Below are positions 21,118 through 32,372 of a stretch of DNA of 64,000 nt, piece by piece. Position 1 is the first letter of the stretch. Each line of letters begins with the position of its first letter. The stretch is from Maniola hyperantus (lineage: Eukaryota; Arthropoda; Insecta; Lepidoptera; Nymphalidae): positions 5,262,368-5,326,367 of the forward strand of contig NC_048562.1 of the NCBI RefSeq assembly GCF_902806685.2, given 5' to 3'. Below the pieces are notes generated by a model. The model was not told the origin of the DNA, did not search any database, and was given only the letters and a program-made list of their open reading frames with translations. Position numbers and translations under genes: made by a program.

Positions 21118-21397
21118 TATTCTATAAATGTGTTAAAGTAACTTTAACTTATGACTGTAACTGGAACTCAAAAACCAGTTTCAATCTTTCGCACAAACTT
21201 AGATATTCATCGTAGGGAACCCTCTGCACGCGAGTTCAACTCGCACTTGTCCGGTTTTCTTTTAATTTATAGACTTGTTTTGACTAGTGCTTGGCTTCAA
21301 TCAAACGTGGCAATGTGATCATGCAGCCATTTGATTGATTTAACTACCTAGATATTAAAAGTATTATCTAGCTTAATCTTTAGAAATTCTTCTATAA

Positions 21398-21556
21398 GTC
21401 CCGCCAATTGCTAATACGCGTGGTCGCCATTTTAGTGACGTCAGCACTAGACTGAAGTTTCGAGCTGATGATATATTTTTATTTCGGCTGACGCCAAAAT
21501 GACGTCATTTCGATGTTAATGAGACATGGCTCCAGCGCAATAGCAATTTGCGGGAC
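21398..21556. mobile_element. TIR element M3 (GTCCCGCAA family)
   Basis: Starts GTCCCGCCAATTGCTAATAC and ends GCAATAGCAATTTGCGGGAC, inverted ends of about 20 bp. Relatives at 27074-27200 and 60417-60574. Confidence 0.8.
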
Positions 21557-21589
21557 TTATGTCATAAAATAAATGATATTATGTCAAAA

Positions 21590-21634
21590 AGCTGTGATAG
21601 CCTAGTGGTTAGGACGTCCGCGGTAGGGAGTTTT
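21590..21634 (+). mobile_element. SINE-L 5' head fragment
   Basis: GCTGTGATAGCCTAGTGGTT followed by AGGACGTCCG, the A-box end of SINE-L only. Confidence 0.7.
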
Positions 21635-21640
21635 CTATTG

Positions 21641-22104
21641 TTTCTATTAAAATTATTAGTTATTGGATATTTGAAAATCTTTATTCAAAAAATGCCCATT
21701 ACAATTTGAACTCTACTTCTTTAAAAAATGTATAAAAAAGGAGTTCTTTGTAAATTGTTCGTTATATTTTACACACAGTTCCATCATTATGCATTGCAAA
21801 ATCACTTTTAATGCTATCGAAATACAGTTGATATTTAAATGTATTATGTTTGTATTGAGAACAGACAATACAAAATTGTACTGTATTGTGTTACGGTCAT
21901 TACATTGGTCAGTTTGTGGTTGACAGATGATATCCGTTTGTTCAAATTTCGAACAAAGAACAAGCCCTCTGCATTTGGGTGGGAGACACGTTATAGTTTG
22001 TTTCTGACAAAGTACTTACCAGACCAACGGGTCCAATATCTTAATGTATTAATTCCTCGAGAAACATTAAATCAAAAGTTTGCTTTTATGAGACTATACT
22101 TTTT
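21641..22104. other. No gene seen
   Basis: AT-rich; a 95-codon open stretch here (21839-22126) has no recognisable domain and runs into a repeat. Confidence 0.5.
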
Positions 22105-22318
22105 TTTTACAAAAATGGCGAGCTAACGAGCAGGCGGGTCACCTGATGCTAAGTGATTACCGCCGCACATGAACATTTGCAGTACCAGAGGAACCACCAA
22201 TGCATTCCCGGCCTTTCAGGAATTTGTTGGTCCACCCCTTGAATAACCCCATGTTGTAATCTAATGGGAACACCGCTGAAGGGAGTAGATTCCACAGTTT
22301 GCATGTGCTATATAGGTA
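22105..22318 (-). mobile_element. LINE 3' tail fragment
   Basis: Plus strand GGCGAGCTAACGAGCAGGCG, TTACCGCCGCACATGAAC, ATGCATTCCCGGCCTTTCAG: the inverse of the tail at 47978-48348. Confidence 0.75.
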
Positions 22319-22358
22319 CAATATGTTTTTTTATCAAAGCCTTTTATTTAAAACTAGC

Positions 22359-23139
22359 TGATCCCCGCGGCTTCGCCCGCGTAGATTTAGGTTTTTAAAG
22401 ATCCCGTATAGCCTATGTCACTCAGGAATAATGTAGCTTTCTACTGGTGAAAGAATTTTTAAAATCGGTTCAGTAGTTCTAAAGATTACCCCCTACAAAC
22501 AAACTTAACGACATTACCTCTTTATATAATACAACGGGCCGTGCAGCAGAAATCGTAATATTTTAATTTCGCCATAACTTCAAAACCAAACGTCCAATTT
22601 TAATCATTCAAAGACCAAATATTATCTCCATAAACTGTTCTTAGTGATGAAATCATTTATTTTGATAAGGATTAATAGCATGAGTAAAATAAACGCGTTT
22701 AAATGTAGTCCAAAAAAAATTCAAGATTTTTAAATAAAAAAATGGTTGCTGTGCCTCACTCGACATAGATGGGTATAGTGTGTCGCGGACTTTTTTGTAG
22801 ATATTTATAAGATCTACAATTAATTAGAACATTTTATGGTTCTATCTTTTATAGTTTAGGCAGCGTACGCAAAATAAGTAACTTTTCTGGTTGATTTTTT
22901 ACACCTTGTGTCCGAAAAACCCAAATATCTTACGGAACCCTATTTTTTTCCAAAATAAAATATAGCCTATGTTACTCGTGGATAATGTAGCTTTCGAATG
23001 GTGAAAGAATTTTTAAAATCGGTCCAGTAGTTTTTGAGCCTATTCAGTACAAACAAACAAACAAACAAACAAACAAACAAACAAACAAACAAACAAAGTT
23101 TTCCTCTTTATAATATTAGTGTAGATTAGTGTAGATAAT
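22359..23139 (+). repeat. C-family element, copy 1 of a tandem pair
   Basis: Begins AGCTGATCCCCGCGGCTTCG. From 22531 (ACAACGGGCCGTGCAGCAG) onward the sequence repeats after 609 bp. Ends with (AAAC)n at about 23049-23096 and CCTCTTTATAATATTAG. Confidence 0.9.
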
Positions 23140-23731
23140 ACAACGGGCCGTGCAGCAGAAATCGTAATATTTTAATTTCGCCATAACTTCAAAACCAAAC
23201 GTCCAATTTTAATCATTCAAAGACCAAATATTATCTCCATAAACTGTTCTTAGTGATGAAATCATTTATTTTGATAAGGATTAATAGCATGAGTAAAATA
23301 AACGCGTTTAACTGTAGTCCAAAAAAAATTCAAGATTTTTAAATAAAAAAATGGTTGCTGTGCCTCACTCGACATAGATGGGTATAGTGTGTCGCGGACT
23401 TTTTTGTAGATATTTATAAGATCTACAATTAATTAGAACATTTTATGGTTCTATCTTTTATAGTTTAGGCAGCGTACGCAAAATAAGTAACTTTTCTGGT
23501 TGATTTTTTACACCTTGTGTCCGAAAAACCCAAATATCTTACGGAACCCTATTTTTTTCCAAAATAAAATATAGCCTATGTTACTCGTGGATAATGTAGC
23601 TTTCGAATGGTGAAAGAAATTTTAAAATCGGTCCAGTAGTTTTTTGAGCCTATTCAGTACAATCAAACAAACAAACAAACAAACAAACAAACAAACAAAC
23701 AAAGTTTTCCTCTTTATAATATTAGTGTAGA
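23140..23731 (+). repeat. C-family, tandem second copy
   Basis: Nearly identical to 22531-23139; visible differences are single bases (AAATGTAG/AACTGTAG, GAATTTTT/GAAATTTT, TTTTTGAG/TTTTTTGAG) and a shorter (AAAC)n. Confidence 0.9.
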
Positions 23732-23940
23732 CTAAAGCCGATGTCCACGACTTCAGCCGCGTGGGTTTAGGTTTTTCAAAATCCTGTGGTTTTTCCGAGA
23801 TAGAAATGTATGTCACTCTCCAGGTCTTCAATTATATCCATGTGAAAAATAAAATTAATCTGTTGCCCTGTTGTGGCGTGATTGAAGGACAAACTAATAA
23901 ACCAACAAAAAACACACTTTTGCATTTATAATAGGTATGG
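23731..23940 (+). repeat. B-family element
   Basis: Diverged head (CTAAAGCCGATGTCCACGAC) and intact tail (GATTGAAGGACAAACTAATA, TTTGCATTTATAATAGG). Confidence 0.75.
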
Positions 23941-23964
23941 TTAGTGATAGGTATCATTATACAC

Positions 23965-24073
23965 TCTCCAATCCGCCCTTGGCTATGGACATACCCTTCT
24001 CATACTGATGGGAGACCCGTCCTCTGTAGTGAGCCGGCGATGGGTTGATCATGATGATAATGATGATACACTC
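23965..24073 (+). mobile_element. SINE-L 3' fragment with (GAT)n tail
   Basis: CTCTCCAATCCGCCCTTGGC, GGAGACCCGTCCTCTGTAGT, GCGATGGGTTGATCATGATG. Confidence 0.8.
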
Positions 24074-24075
24074 TC

Positions 24076-24534
24076 TGATTTATCGATTGTTGAATTTTAA
24101 TACATAAAATTGGTAAAAATTAATTACGTAAACTTAATAAAGCTAAGGCTTGTAGGAGTAACATATCCACTCTTAGATGTGCAGCTTAATGAAATTCGAT
24201 TTTAGAACATTGGCGCGAAAAGTGACAGATGTCAAAAATTTTTTTTTTAAACCCAACACGGCAAAGGTCCAGAAGTGGTCAGCCTTTGTAAACAGTAAAC
24301 ACTATTGTTGTGCTTTTGTTTAGTTATAATAACAAATTGTATGGACGCGTGTTGCAAAATAAACATTTTTTTTATAACCAGGTGTAATTGAACATGAAAG
24401 CTCCCGGTTTTGAGTATTTTTTCAAAACTTCAAAGTAAATTTTAATGGTTACCATCACGCAAGTTAGATTTCAAGAAAATGATTTTTGTGGTCAACCTCT
24501 AAGTAATGCATGTAAAATTATTTTTACACAATTT
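24076..24534. other. No gene seen
   Basis: AT-rich, no recognised repeat. Confidence 0.5.
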
Positions 24535-24720
24535 ACAGTACGCAGCGGAAAATAATGTACACCGGCCTTTATAATGACATTTCGGCTTTGTAGAGCGTTG
24601 TCTCTGTCACTTATACCTATGTGACGTTTTGTCGGTCTCAACGACAGAGACAATGCTCTACAAATCCGCTATCACCTTCTAAAGATCGATGTAGGTACAT
24701 TATTTTCTGCCGCATACTGT
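24535..24720. mobile_element. Foldback element F1
   Basis: Left end ACAGTACGCAGCGGAAAATA, right end TATTTTCTGCCGCATACTGT. Arms continue with GTAGAGCGTTGTCTCTGTC and its near inverse; central part GTGACGTTTTGTC. Confidence 0.85.
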
Positions 24721-25104
24721 ACAACCGTCCACAATTTCTAAAAAAAACATACTTAGGTACCTACATCTTTTTAAGAATATATATATCTATATTTTTTTTT
24801 GTTTTTTTTTTTCATTTTTTTTTATATTATGGTAAATCCCATACAAAAGCTAAGCAATTACATACGTATGTATAGTGTTGGTGTATCTCCAAAGCTTTGC
24901 TCTATTTCATTTAAATAGGATTACCTTCAGTCCTTTGCATTATTCGTCAACAACAACAACAACAACAAAAGCAAAAAAAAAACTAGTTAACATCAAAAGT
25001 CAAAACGCCTCAACGCGCAAAGCTTCACTTTGATTTTATCCCAAAGTTGGACAATACGTCACAGAACGTAGATATTTAAATTACTAATAATAGATAGGAC
25101 TAAG
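24721..25104. other. No gene seen; T-rich and (CAA)n low-complexity
   Basis: Poly(T) around 24789-24825 and (AAC)n at 24949-24968. Confidence 0.5.
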
Positions 25105-25225
25105 TTACATCAGACGAGTCGCAGGGAGCCGCTGGATTCAGGCGGCGCAAGACCGTGGCGTGTGGAAGTCCCTACAACAGACCTATGTCCAGCAGTGGAC
25201 GTCTATCGGTTGAGATAGGACTAAG
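25105..25225 (+). pseudogene. LINE ORF2 C-terminal end
   Basis: One frame reads RVAGSRWIQAAQDRGVW, then QQTYVQQWTSIG and a stop, the usual end of a lepidopteran LINE ORF2. Related pieces at 42556-42788 (minus) and 52478-52578. Confidence 0.7.
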
Positions 25226-25231
25226 TTACAA

Positions 25232-25672
25232 AAAAAACGGGTCAAGTGCGAGTCAGACTCGTGCACCAAGCCAAGGGTGCCGTACTACAGTCGTATTTTT
25301 TGGACATTTTGCACGATAATTCCAAAACTTTTATGCATAAAAATAAATAAAAGTCTGTTTTAGAATGCACAGATGAAGACCTTTCATATCATACCCCACT
25401 TGGTATAGTTATCTTACTTTGAAAATTGAAAAATGATTTGTTCATGAAAACTTTTTAATTTTTTTTTAAATAACGTAAACACAAGTTCTCGGTTTTCGGA
25501 TTTTTCTATTACTTGTGCTATAAGACCTACCTATCTGCCACATGATTCTAGGTCAATGGGAAGTACCATTCTGTGCCTATAGGTATTTTCTTTACAGACA
25601 CGACATACGGACAGACCGACAACTAAGTGATCCTATAAGCGTTCCTATTTCCTTTTGAGCTACGGAACCCAT
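25232..25672 (+). repeat. D-family element, diverged
   Basis: GGGTCAAGTGCGAGTCAGAC at the start, GAGCTACGGAACCC at the end. Confidence 0.85.
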
Positions 25673-26022
25673 CTCGTCATACGATTATATTATGCAATTG
25701 CATATTTAGCCCATCTTCATAGATAATTTTAATATTTTACCAAAATTTTTGTGATGATGCATATTTTAAATCCAAAATTCCATCAAAGCTAAGGCCTTAC
25801 ATAATGTTATGTTAGTGTTATTTTAATTATAAATAGCCGCTCTATTAATAAATCTCTTTGGCCAAACAACATCACTGGCCACTCACAAAGGCGGCCATTA
25901 ATGTCAAAATATTTTCAAAATTCGAACGTTCGACGCTGGAGGCTTCGCTTTGCGAATACCGCCTTCGTAGACGTGTAACTTGGACTGTGAAATCTGTTTC
26001 ACTACGGTGAGTGGGGACGGCC
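25673..26022. other. No gene seen
   Basis: No recognisable repeat or coding frame. Confidence 0.45.
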
Positions 26023-26225
26023 TATACCCTATCCGCGGAATGAAGTTAGTATAGGGCTCTCTTTGTTAAGTTATCCCATACAAAAACAGAGAGAGCGCTA
26101 TATTAACTTCCTTCCACGGATAAGTTAGTTTAACGCTCTCTCTCTCTCTGTCAAGTAATCCCATACAAATGATAGAGCCAAACAGAGAGAGCGCTATACT
26201 AACTTAATTCCGCGGATAGGGTATA
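26023..26225. mobile_element. Foldback element F3
   Basis: Left end TATACCCTATCCGCGGAAT, right end ATTCCGCGGATAGGGTATA, perfect inverses. The arms repeat the module 'AGAGAGCGCTATACTAACTT' in both orientations. A fragment of the same module lies at 45546-45600. Confidence 0.85.
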
Positions 26226-26489
26226 GTTATTAAGACGTCAACCTGAAATCCAGTTCGATCCCGGGATCGAAAAACTTGTCCGGACAAGTTTTTGGAGTTA
26301 GTGCATTTTAAGTAAATATCACTTGACTTAACGGCAAAGAAAAACATCATGATTAAATCTGTATGCCTGATAGTCTGTCAATCCGCACAGTGTCAGCGTG
26401 GCAGACTATGACCTAAACCTTTCTGATTCTGAGCGAAGATCCGTGCTCACTAGCGGGCCGGCGGCGATTGGTTGATAACAATGGTCATG
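26226..26489 (+). mobile_element. SINE-L copy, old and diverged
   Basis: AAGACGTCAACC head, TTCGATCCCGGGATC B box, AATCCGCACAGTGTCAGCGT body and GGTTGATAACAATGG tail. Confidence 0.7.
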
Positions 26490-27073
26490 CAATAAAAATT
26501 GAATTATGTAATTAGCTATAATGTCAAATAACAAAAATCAAGTCGGAAAATTAGAACCGGAAATGGGTAAAAACATTCATAATTACTTGGATAAGAAAAT
26601 TAATAAGAATAACTCTGTAGAAGAAAATTTTGTCCATGTTAAATTCGACAAACTTTAATCTCGCGCAGTCCAAGTTATAAACACGTCTACGGGAGAGCTT
26701 ACACTAGACTTAACAATCTTTTGGCACTTGGACCTTTCTTTCACTTCCACACAAAATGAAAGAGACGAGAAACCTTATGCAGTTTTTTATTTAAGGCGAT
26801 TTTGGGTTCGTTTCATGTCCTTTTTCATCGTCTGTCGGTGTTTTGTTTTTTTTTCTCAACACAGCTGGGTACGTTTTCGCGTGCCGCTAGTTGACTTTCG
26901 CAATTGTTACCTACTTTGTTGTTCGATATTTGAAATTTTGTATTTACACAGGTAATAAATCGTGTTTAATCTCATAGATCTATGGTGGATCCAATTTTGT
27001 GTTGTCATTATAGAATATCGATCCGCAAAAACATTTTTTTTTCAGCTGTTGTTATGAAAATATATTATAGGTT
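26490..27073. other. No gene seen
   Basis: Short frames at 26728-26955 and 26982-27203 are rich in Phe and Tyr and carry no domain. Confidence 0.5.
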
Positions 27074-27200
27074 ACTCCCGCAAATTTCTAATGCGCGTGG
27101 TCGCCATTTTAGTGACGTCAGCACTACATTGCAGTTTCGAGCTGATGGTATATTTTTATTTCGGCTGACGTCAAAATCTCGCCATGCAATTTCCCAAAAT
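27074..27200. mobile_element. TIR element M3, right end decayed
   Basis: CTCCCGCAAATTTCTAATGC at the left, shared core GTGACGTCAGCACTA and TTTCGAGCTGATGGTA; the right inverted end is degraded. Confidence 0.7.
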
Positions 27201-27217
27201 TAATAATTCCTAAACAA

Positions 27218-27537
27218 AGCTGTGATAGTCTAGCTCTAGCGGTTAGGACGTCCGACGGAGGTCGGGGGTTCGATCCCGGGTACGCACCTCTAACTTTTCG
27301 TAGTTATGTGCGTTTTAAATAATTAAATATCACTCGCTTTAACGGTGAAGGAAAACATCGTGAGGAAACCTGCATGCCTGAGAGTTCTCCATACCTAATG
27401 TTCTCAAAGGTGTGTGAACTCTACCAATCCGCACATGGCCAGCGTGGTAGACTACGGCCAAAACCCTTCTCACTCTGAGAGGAGACCCGTGCTCTGTAGT
27501 GAGCGTGCGATGGGTTGATAATGATGATGATGATGAA
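27218..27537 (+). mobile_element. SINE-L, near full length
   Basis: Head AGCTGTGATAGTCTAGC...GGTTAGGACGTCC, B box GGTTCGATCCC, body AACGGTGAAGGAAAACATCG, ACCAATCCGCACATGGCC, end GCGATGGGTTGATAATGATG with (GAT)n. Best reference copy in the window. Confidence 0.9.
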
Positions 27538-27544
27538 ACAATTA

Positions 27545-27660
27545 TTTACGGGAAGTACCCTGTAGGTTTCTTGACAGACAGACGGACAGACAGACAGACA
27601 GACAACAAAGTGATCCTATAAGGGTTCGGTTTTTCCTTTTGAGGTACGGAACCCTAAAAA
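27545..27660 (+). repeat. D-family 3' fragment
   Basis: ACGGGAAGTACCCTGTAGG, (GACA)n, GTACGGAACCCTAAAAA. Confidence 0.85.
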
Positions 27661-28099
27661 TTGAGAGGACTAGAATCCAGAGTCATAATTATTCCAGTTC
27701 AAAAATGCAAATTAATCGCGCCAATTTCCAAACGTCACTGCAGTGACATTAATTTGCGCGGGAATCGTGCAGCCATAGATAAATTTAAATCTTTTTATTT
27801 GACAAGGCAAAGGCATGAAGGGTGCAGCTGATCTAATGATACTAAACTACTAATACCACAATTTCTATGCGAGTCACATTTTTAAAAAGCGGAAGCATAC
27901 GTTTTTTTCCGATATAATCGGGTTATAACGCCACTTTACCGCATCCGGTTCGGTTTAGGAATAGATTCGGTTACACGAAACTTTTTTTTTTTTTGAAAAC
28001 GCAATATGCGTAAGTATCTAACGGTTGTTTTTTTTAATAAAACAAACCATTGTTGGTTAGGAATTTTGGAAACAGTTGTCTTATTTGTTGTACTAGCGC
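27661..28099. other. No gene seen
   Basis: Contains a 14-bp perfect palindrome GTCACTGCAGTGAC near 27736; otherwise unassigned. Confidence 0.45.
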
Positions 28100-28258
28100 G
28101 CGACTACGTTCTCGTACGACTTGAAAAGAGCAACCGTCCAGTTTCTTGCTGGTTCTTCTCGGTAGGAACAGCATTCCGAACCAGTGGTAAATTAAGCTAG
28201 TTGACGATTCAAAAGCACTTGTAAAAGTTTACTTAAATAAAAATTTCTATTCTATTCT
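28100..28258 (+). mobile_element. Retroposon 3' tail (T family)
   Basis: AAAGAGCAACCGTCCAGTTT, TTCTCGGTAGGAACAGCATT, CTTGTAAAAGTTTACTTAAA and a (TTCTA)n end. Relatives at 42130-42262 (minus) and 62700-62765. Confidence 0.7.
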
Positions 28259-28337
28259 ATTTAGTTTTGTAAATCCCGAGGAAACTTTGATTATCCGGGA
28301 TTAAAATGCGGTTCATGATGATGATGATTTTTATTAT

Positions 28338-28562
28338 TACTAGCTGATGCCCGCGACTTCTTCCGCGTTGAATTAGGTTCTTTAAAAATTCCGTGGGAAC
28401 TCTTTGATTTTCCGCGATAAAAAGTAGCCTGTGTCACTCTCCAGGTCTTTATCTATACCCATGCAAAAAAACACGTCAATCCGTTGCACCGTTGCGACGT
28501 AATTGAAGGACAAACCAACAAACCAACAAACAAACACACTTTCGCATTTATAATAAGGGTAC
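28338..28562 (+). repeat. B-family element, near complete
   Basis: CTAGCTGATGCCCGCGACTT to CACTTTCGCATTTATAATAA, the clearest B copy. Confidence 0.9.
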
Positions 28563-28602
28563 TGATTTTCTTACTTATTTTATGGACCTACCACAACCAG
28601 TA

Positions 28603-28702
28603 TAGCCCACTAAACAAACACCTTTTCGTTATAGGTGTCACAGACAGTCCTCCGTGCAGGGCCTGCATGGAGGTCGATGAAACACCGACGCACGTGCTCT
28701 GT
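28603..28702 (+). pseudogene. LINE ORF2 fragment
   Basis: Encodes GVTDSPPCRACMEVDETPTH, a Cys-containing phrase common near the C-terminus of insect LINE ORF2 proteins. It runs directly into an inverted D-family end. Confidence 0.65.
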
Positions 28703-28748
28703 AGTACGGAACCCTCATTGCGCGAGCCTGACTCGCACTTGGAGGTTT
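28703..28748 (-). repeat. D-family terminal fragment
   Basis: AGTACGGAACCCTCATTGCG then CGAGCCTGACTCGCACTTGG. Confidence 0.8.
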
Positions 28749-29074
28749 TTATAACCACCCTAACAAAAACGCTACTGTGTACTAATTATACTAATTACAA
28801 CTAGCTACATACTAATGACACTCATTTTGTCTTATAAAGCCACTATATCTCCAGAACTATGTGAAGAAACAAAAAAAGCATAAGTAAGTTCTCTTTTGTC
28901 AATTGAGATTGACCAATGGGTCCAAGAAATAAAATAAACTAGAGTCAAGCCGCAACTTAGTCAGCGTAGATTTAGGTTTTCAAAAATCTCGTGGAAATGC
29001 TTTGCCTTTTCAGGATAAACTGGTTAGATAACACTTAGTCCAGATATTCCCGATTAGTCTAATAAGTACTCCAG

Positions 29075-29345
29075 CTATTCGGAGATCGGGGATTTGATTC
29101 GATTCCTGACCCACGCCTCTAACTTTTCGGAGCTATGTGCGTTTTAAGTAATTAAATATCACTTGCTTTAACGGTGAAGGAAAACATCGTGGAGAAACCT
29201 GCATACCTGAGAGTTCTTCATAATGTTCTCAAAGGTGTGTAAAGTCTCCCAATCCGCACATGGCCAGCGTGGTAGACTATGGCCAAACCCCTTCTAATTC
29301 TGAGAGTAGACCCGTGCTCTGTAGTGAGCGGGAGATGAGTTTGCC
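29075..29345 (+). mobile_element. SINE-L copy
   Basis: TCGGGGATTTGATTCGATTC B-box region, CTTTAACGGTGAAGGAAAAC, CAATCCGCACATGGCCAGCG, CGTGCTCTGTAGTGAGCG; tail lost. Confidence 0.8.
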
Positions 29346-29602
29346 TTCTCTCAAACTAGTCGCTTAATGTGTAGTCATAATTAGTGTAATTTAGCACTAA
29401 ATATGTCCCGCCATCATAATTAAAAGTAACAGCTAACGTAATTTGTAGATATTTTTAAATATGGCCGCCATGTATAGAACTAACTGAACCTGTTATAAGA
29501 TCGTATTTTTTATATTCGTTGATAATGTAACGAAGTATTTAAATCTAAGCGTGCTATGTCTGGATGAGAAAGGTAAAAAAATAAATAAATAATCATTTAT
29601 TA

Positions 29603-29977
29603 GGGTTGTCTGTCTGTCTGTCGGTCTGTCAAGAAACCTACAGGGTACTTCCCGTTGACCTAGAATCATGAAATTTGGCAGGAAGGTAGATCTTATAACT
29701 CTTATAGCTGACATTTGGGGAAAAATCTGAAAACCGTGAATTTGTGGTTACATCACACAAAAAAAATTAAATTGTGGTCATGAACTAATAATTAGGATTT
29801 TCAATTTTCGAAGTAAGATAACTATACCAAGTGGGGTATCATATGAAAGGTCTTCACCTGTGCATTCTAAAACAGATTTTTATTTATTTTTATGTATCAT
29901 AGTTTTTGAATTATCCTACAAAATGTCGAAAAAATACGACTGTAGTACGGAACCCTCATTGCGCGAGCCTGACTCTG
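29603..29977 (-). repeat. D-family element
   Basis: Plus strand from TTAGGGTTGTCTGTCTG to TACGACTGTAGTACGGAACC and GAGCCTGACT. Confidence 0.9.
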
Positions 29978-29984
29978 AGAGGGG

Positions 29985-30293
29985 AATTTCCCAAATTAAC
30001 TTATACAGATTTTTATTATTTAAAGCTAATAACCTAAATGTCGATTATCACGTCTCTAACTCCAAAAACATAGGACTTTCATACAACCTTCGACCCCCCC
30101 TTTCGAACCCTTAGGGGGGGAATTTTTCAAAACCGTTTCTTAGCTGACACCTACGTCCTAGAAAGAACCTACCTTCCAAATTTAAAGTTTGTAGGCTTTA
30201 TAGTTTCTGAGATTTCGTGATTAGTCAGTCAGTCAGTCAGTCAGTCAGTCAGTGAGTGAGTGGTATTTCTCTTTTATATATTTAGATTAGGAG
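29985..30293 (+). repeat. A-like element, variant with CCCCCC core
   Basis: CGAACCCTTAGGGGGG, TTTCTTAGCTGACACCTACG, then (GTCA)n and CTCTTTTATATATTTAGATT. It shares plan and tail with family A but differs in the middle. Confidence 0.7.
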
Positions 30294-30645
30294 ATAGCAT
30301 CCGAATTTATGCTCGATCACAAATCGCGCGTGTTTGCGACGTGTGCGGTCCTTTCGCGCCAAACAGAAACACATTCGAATTTCAAAATAGGCATTTGACT
30401 TTTTTAAATTCTCCATGCTCTATGGTTGTCAACAAAAAAGATCCGATACTAAGAAGTGGAAATATTCAATTTATATCAGATGGATATTTAAATTATTTAT
30501 GTACTTATTTATTAAGTTATTGCATTTTATTGGATCGTTTTGAATAATGTACCTAAAGCTTAAAGATAAGACAATTTTATGTTATGTAATTTTTTTTCCA
30601 AAAAAATACCTACTTAGGTAAGTAAAGGTATGTACAGAAAATATT
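30294..30645. other. No gene seen
   Basis: Unassigned. Confidence 0.45.
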
Positions 30646-30721
30646 GTACAAAACGCGGCGGAAAATAATGTAGGTACATATCGGCCTTTAGAATGACAGT
30701 TTCTGCTTTGTATAGAGCGTT
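30646..30721. mobile_element. Foldback F1, left arm only
   Basis: GTACAAAACGCGGCGGAAAA, ATGTAGGTACATATCGGCCT, GAATGACAGTTTCTGC. Confidence 0.7.
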
Positions 30722-31600
30722 TTCATACTTATATTAGAAAAGAAAAGAAAACAGTAAAAACTTAACTAACAAAGTTCGACTGACTAAGTATACCTACTAC
30801 CTACCTATTGCTGTTTGAAATAAAACATAAAATTTCTGAACGTATAACCAAAAATTAAATAGAATAATCAATTTAAAAACAGTTTAAAAATAACATCAAA
30901 GCAAAGCAGGAGCAAAGAGCTCGCGATTCAAATGCGTTCCAAATTCAATCTGTAATTGGAATGCCGGTTCCATTTTCAAATCGTTAGCCGCAAAAATCGA
31001 CACCACCGCCGGAACGCTATAGGCTCGGGTGTTCTATAGGCTTGGTTTACACGAATTATAGTCAACTAGCTTATGCACGCGACTTTGTCCACGTGGACGA
31101 CACCTCTATTTACCCTCTGAGTTGCTGAATTTTCAAAATCATTTCTTAGCGGATGTCTACGTCATAATTAGCTATTTGCATACCAAAGGTGAATGACAGA
31201 TCCTGACCCACCAATTTACACACAATATAAATGAATGATAGATAATTATCCTAATATCTATTAAATAACCACTTAAAAATTAAAAATTGTGATTTTAAAC
31301 TTGCGGATGTTGTTATTAGTTACACTATAGGTAAATTGCATATAGTCTAGAATCATTATGTGACTTAATCTTAGATTTAATGAAAACCGCAAGTTCTAGA
31401 GGTGTTAAATCCTATGTTTAGTTAATCAGTGATGAAACAGCAACAGAATGCTAAAATACGTGTAAAAGCCACATAAAGCATATGTGATTTATATAATAAT
31501 GAAATGGGTTACGATAGTAGTAGGGGATTCGCCGGTTCTGGCCCACCTCCTGGGCCCCCTCCCAACCTCGGCCCCCTCCGCCGGTCGGTCAACTTCGAAA

Positions 31601-31633
<33 letters not shown>

Positions 31634-31836
31634 TTTTGGGATGCGCTGAATCGTTTGCGCTCACTCCCGTGTTCGTATCTCTAACCGTTTAAAAGTTAGC
31701 TTTTCGTCAAAATTAATCCCTAGTTCGTTATCTACTTGCTAATGACCTACTAATCACCCTCTATTGTTCCCACACTCGCTGCTTCATTTCAAAGGAATTA
31801 CAAAGGAAAGTCTTATCTCTCTCTCATAAGTACTGT
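30722..31836. other. No gene; A-family scrap and an A run after a GC-rich patch
   Basis: 31068-31185 is a decayed A-family piece (CTAGCTTATGCACGCGACTT). At 31520-31600 a C-rich patch is followed by about 27 A at 31605-31631, which could be the poly(A) end of a retroposon. The left edge of the Maverick-like element is somewhere here and not visible. Confidence 0.45.
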
Positions 31837-32286
31837 TTATTGGCTTACAAATATTGATTTAAATAATTCTAACAAGAACATATCATTCTCTAGCGTATTT
31901 TTATTGAATAAATCTAAAAAATCTGAACTTGTATAGTAGCCCGTAAACATGAAATACAAATACATTATACAATATTCGCCGCAAACTGCTGTATAATCAT
32001 TTTGAATCCTCCTTGTATTGAAATGCCACATTCTTGTATTTCTTTCCAGGAACTGCTTATGATATTTAATTGGTGGTCGTCCAAATGAATCAAAATATTG
32101 TCCAACACCATTTATATCTATATACATGGCTATCCAATGGGACCCTGGTTTGTAATCGGGGTCTAAATTGCTGATTAAATAGGCTGGTGTTCCAACATAA
32201 ATCGGTAATCGGTTAGCAGCATACACATTGTCTTGAAGACTTGGGTGGATTCTTCTTAAATATGTCTTTATCTCAATTGTATTCAT
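31837..32286 (-). CDS. Adenain-like cysteine protease (149 aa)
   Basis: In this virus group the protease matures capsid proteins. The frame opens at ATG 32284-32286 and is intact. The catalytic set can be placed by spacing: His50 in PGSHWIAMYID, Asp66 in QYFDSFG, Gln95 and Cys102 in AVCGEYCIM. The Gln lies seven residues before the Cys, as in adenovirus protease. The length is shorter than the roughly 200 residues of adenovirus enzymes, but full for Maverick-type proteases. It lies next to the capsid remnant on the same strand, separated by a SINE insertion. Confidence 0.85.
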   Translation of the reverse strand: MNTIEIKTYLRRIHPSLQDNVYAANRLPIYVGTPAYLISNLDPDYKPGSHWIAMYIDINGVGQYFDSFGRPPIKYHKQFLERNTRMWHFNTRRIQNDYTAVCGEYCIMYLYFMFTGYYTSSDFLDLFNKNTLENDMFLLELFKSIFVSQ

Positions 32287-32372
32287 ATTACTTCAATACT
32301 ACTGATCTTATCGTTGCAGAGGATCATAAAGGAATGGAAAGTAAGACCATGTTATTTCAGATATATTATATA

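Noticed and set aside
27218..27300. Functional tRNA gene
   Set aside because: Only A- and B-box-like segments remain, attached to a repeated body with a (GAT)n tail; SINE-L.
30260..30547. 95-codon frame with a CDVCGPF phrase
   Set aside because: It starts inside an A-family tail, has no second Cys pair and matches no family I know.
31484..31684. Possible Pro-rich, poly-Lys protein before the Maverick-like element
   Set aside because: The Lys run is a 27-base A tract; more likely a retroposon end than a gene.
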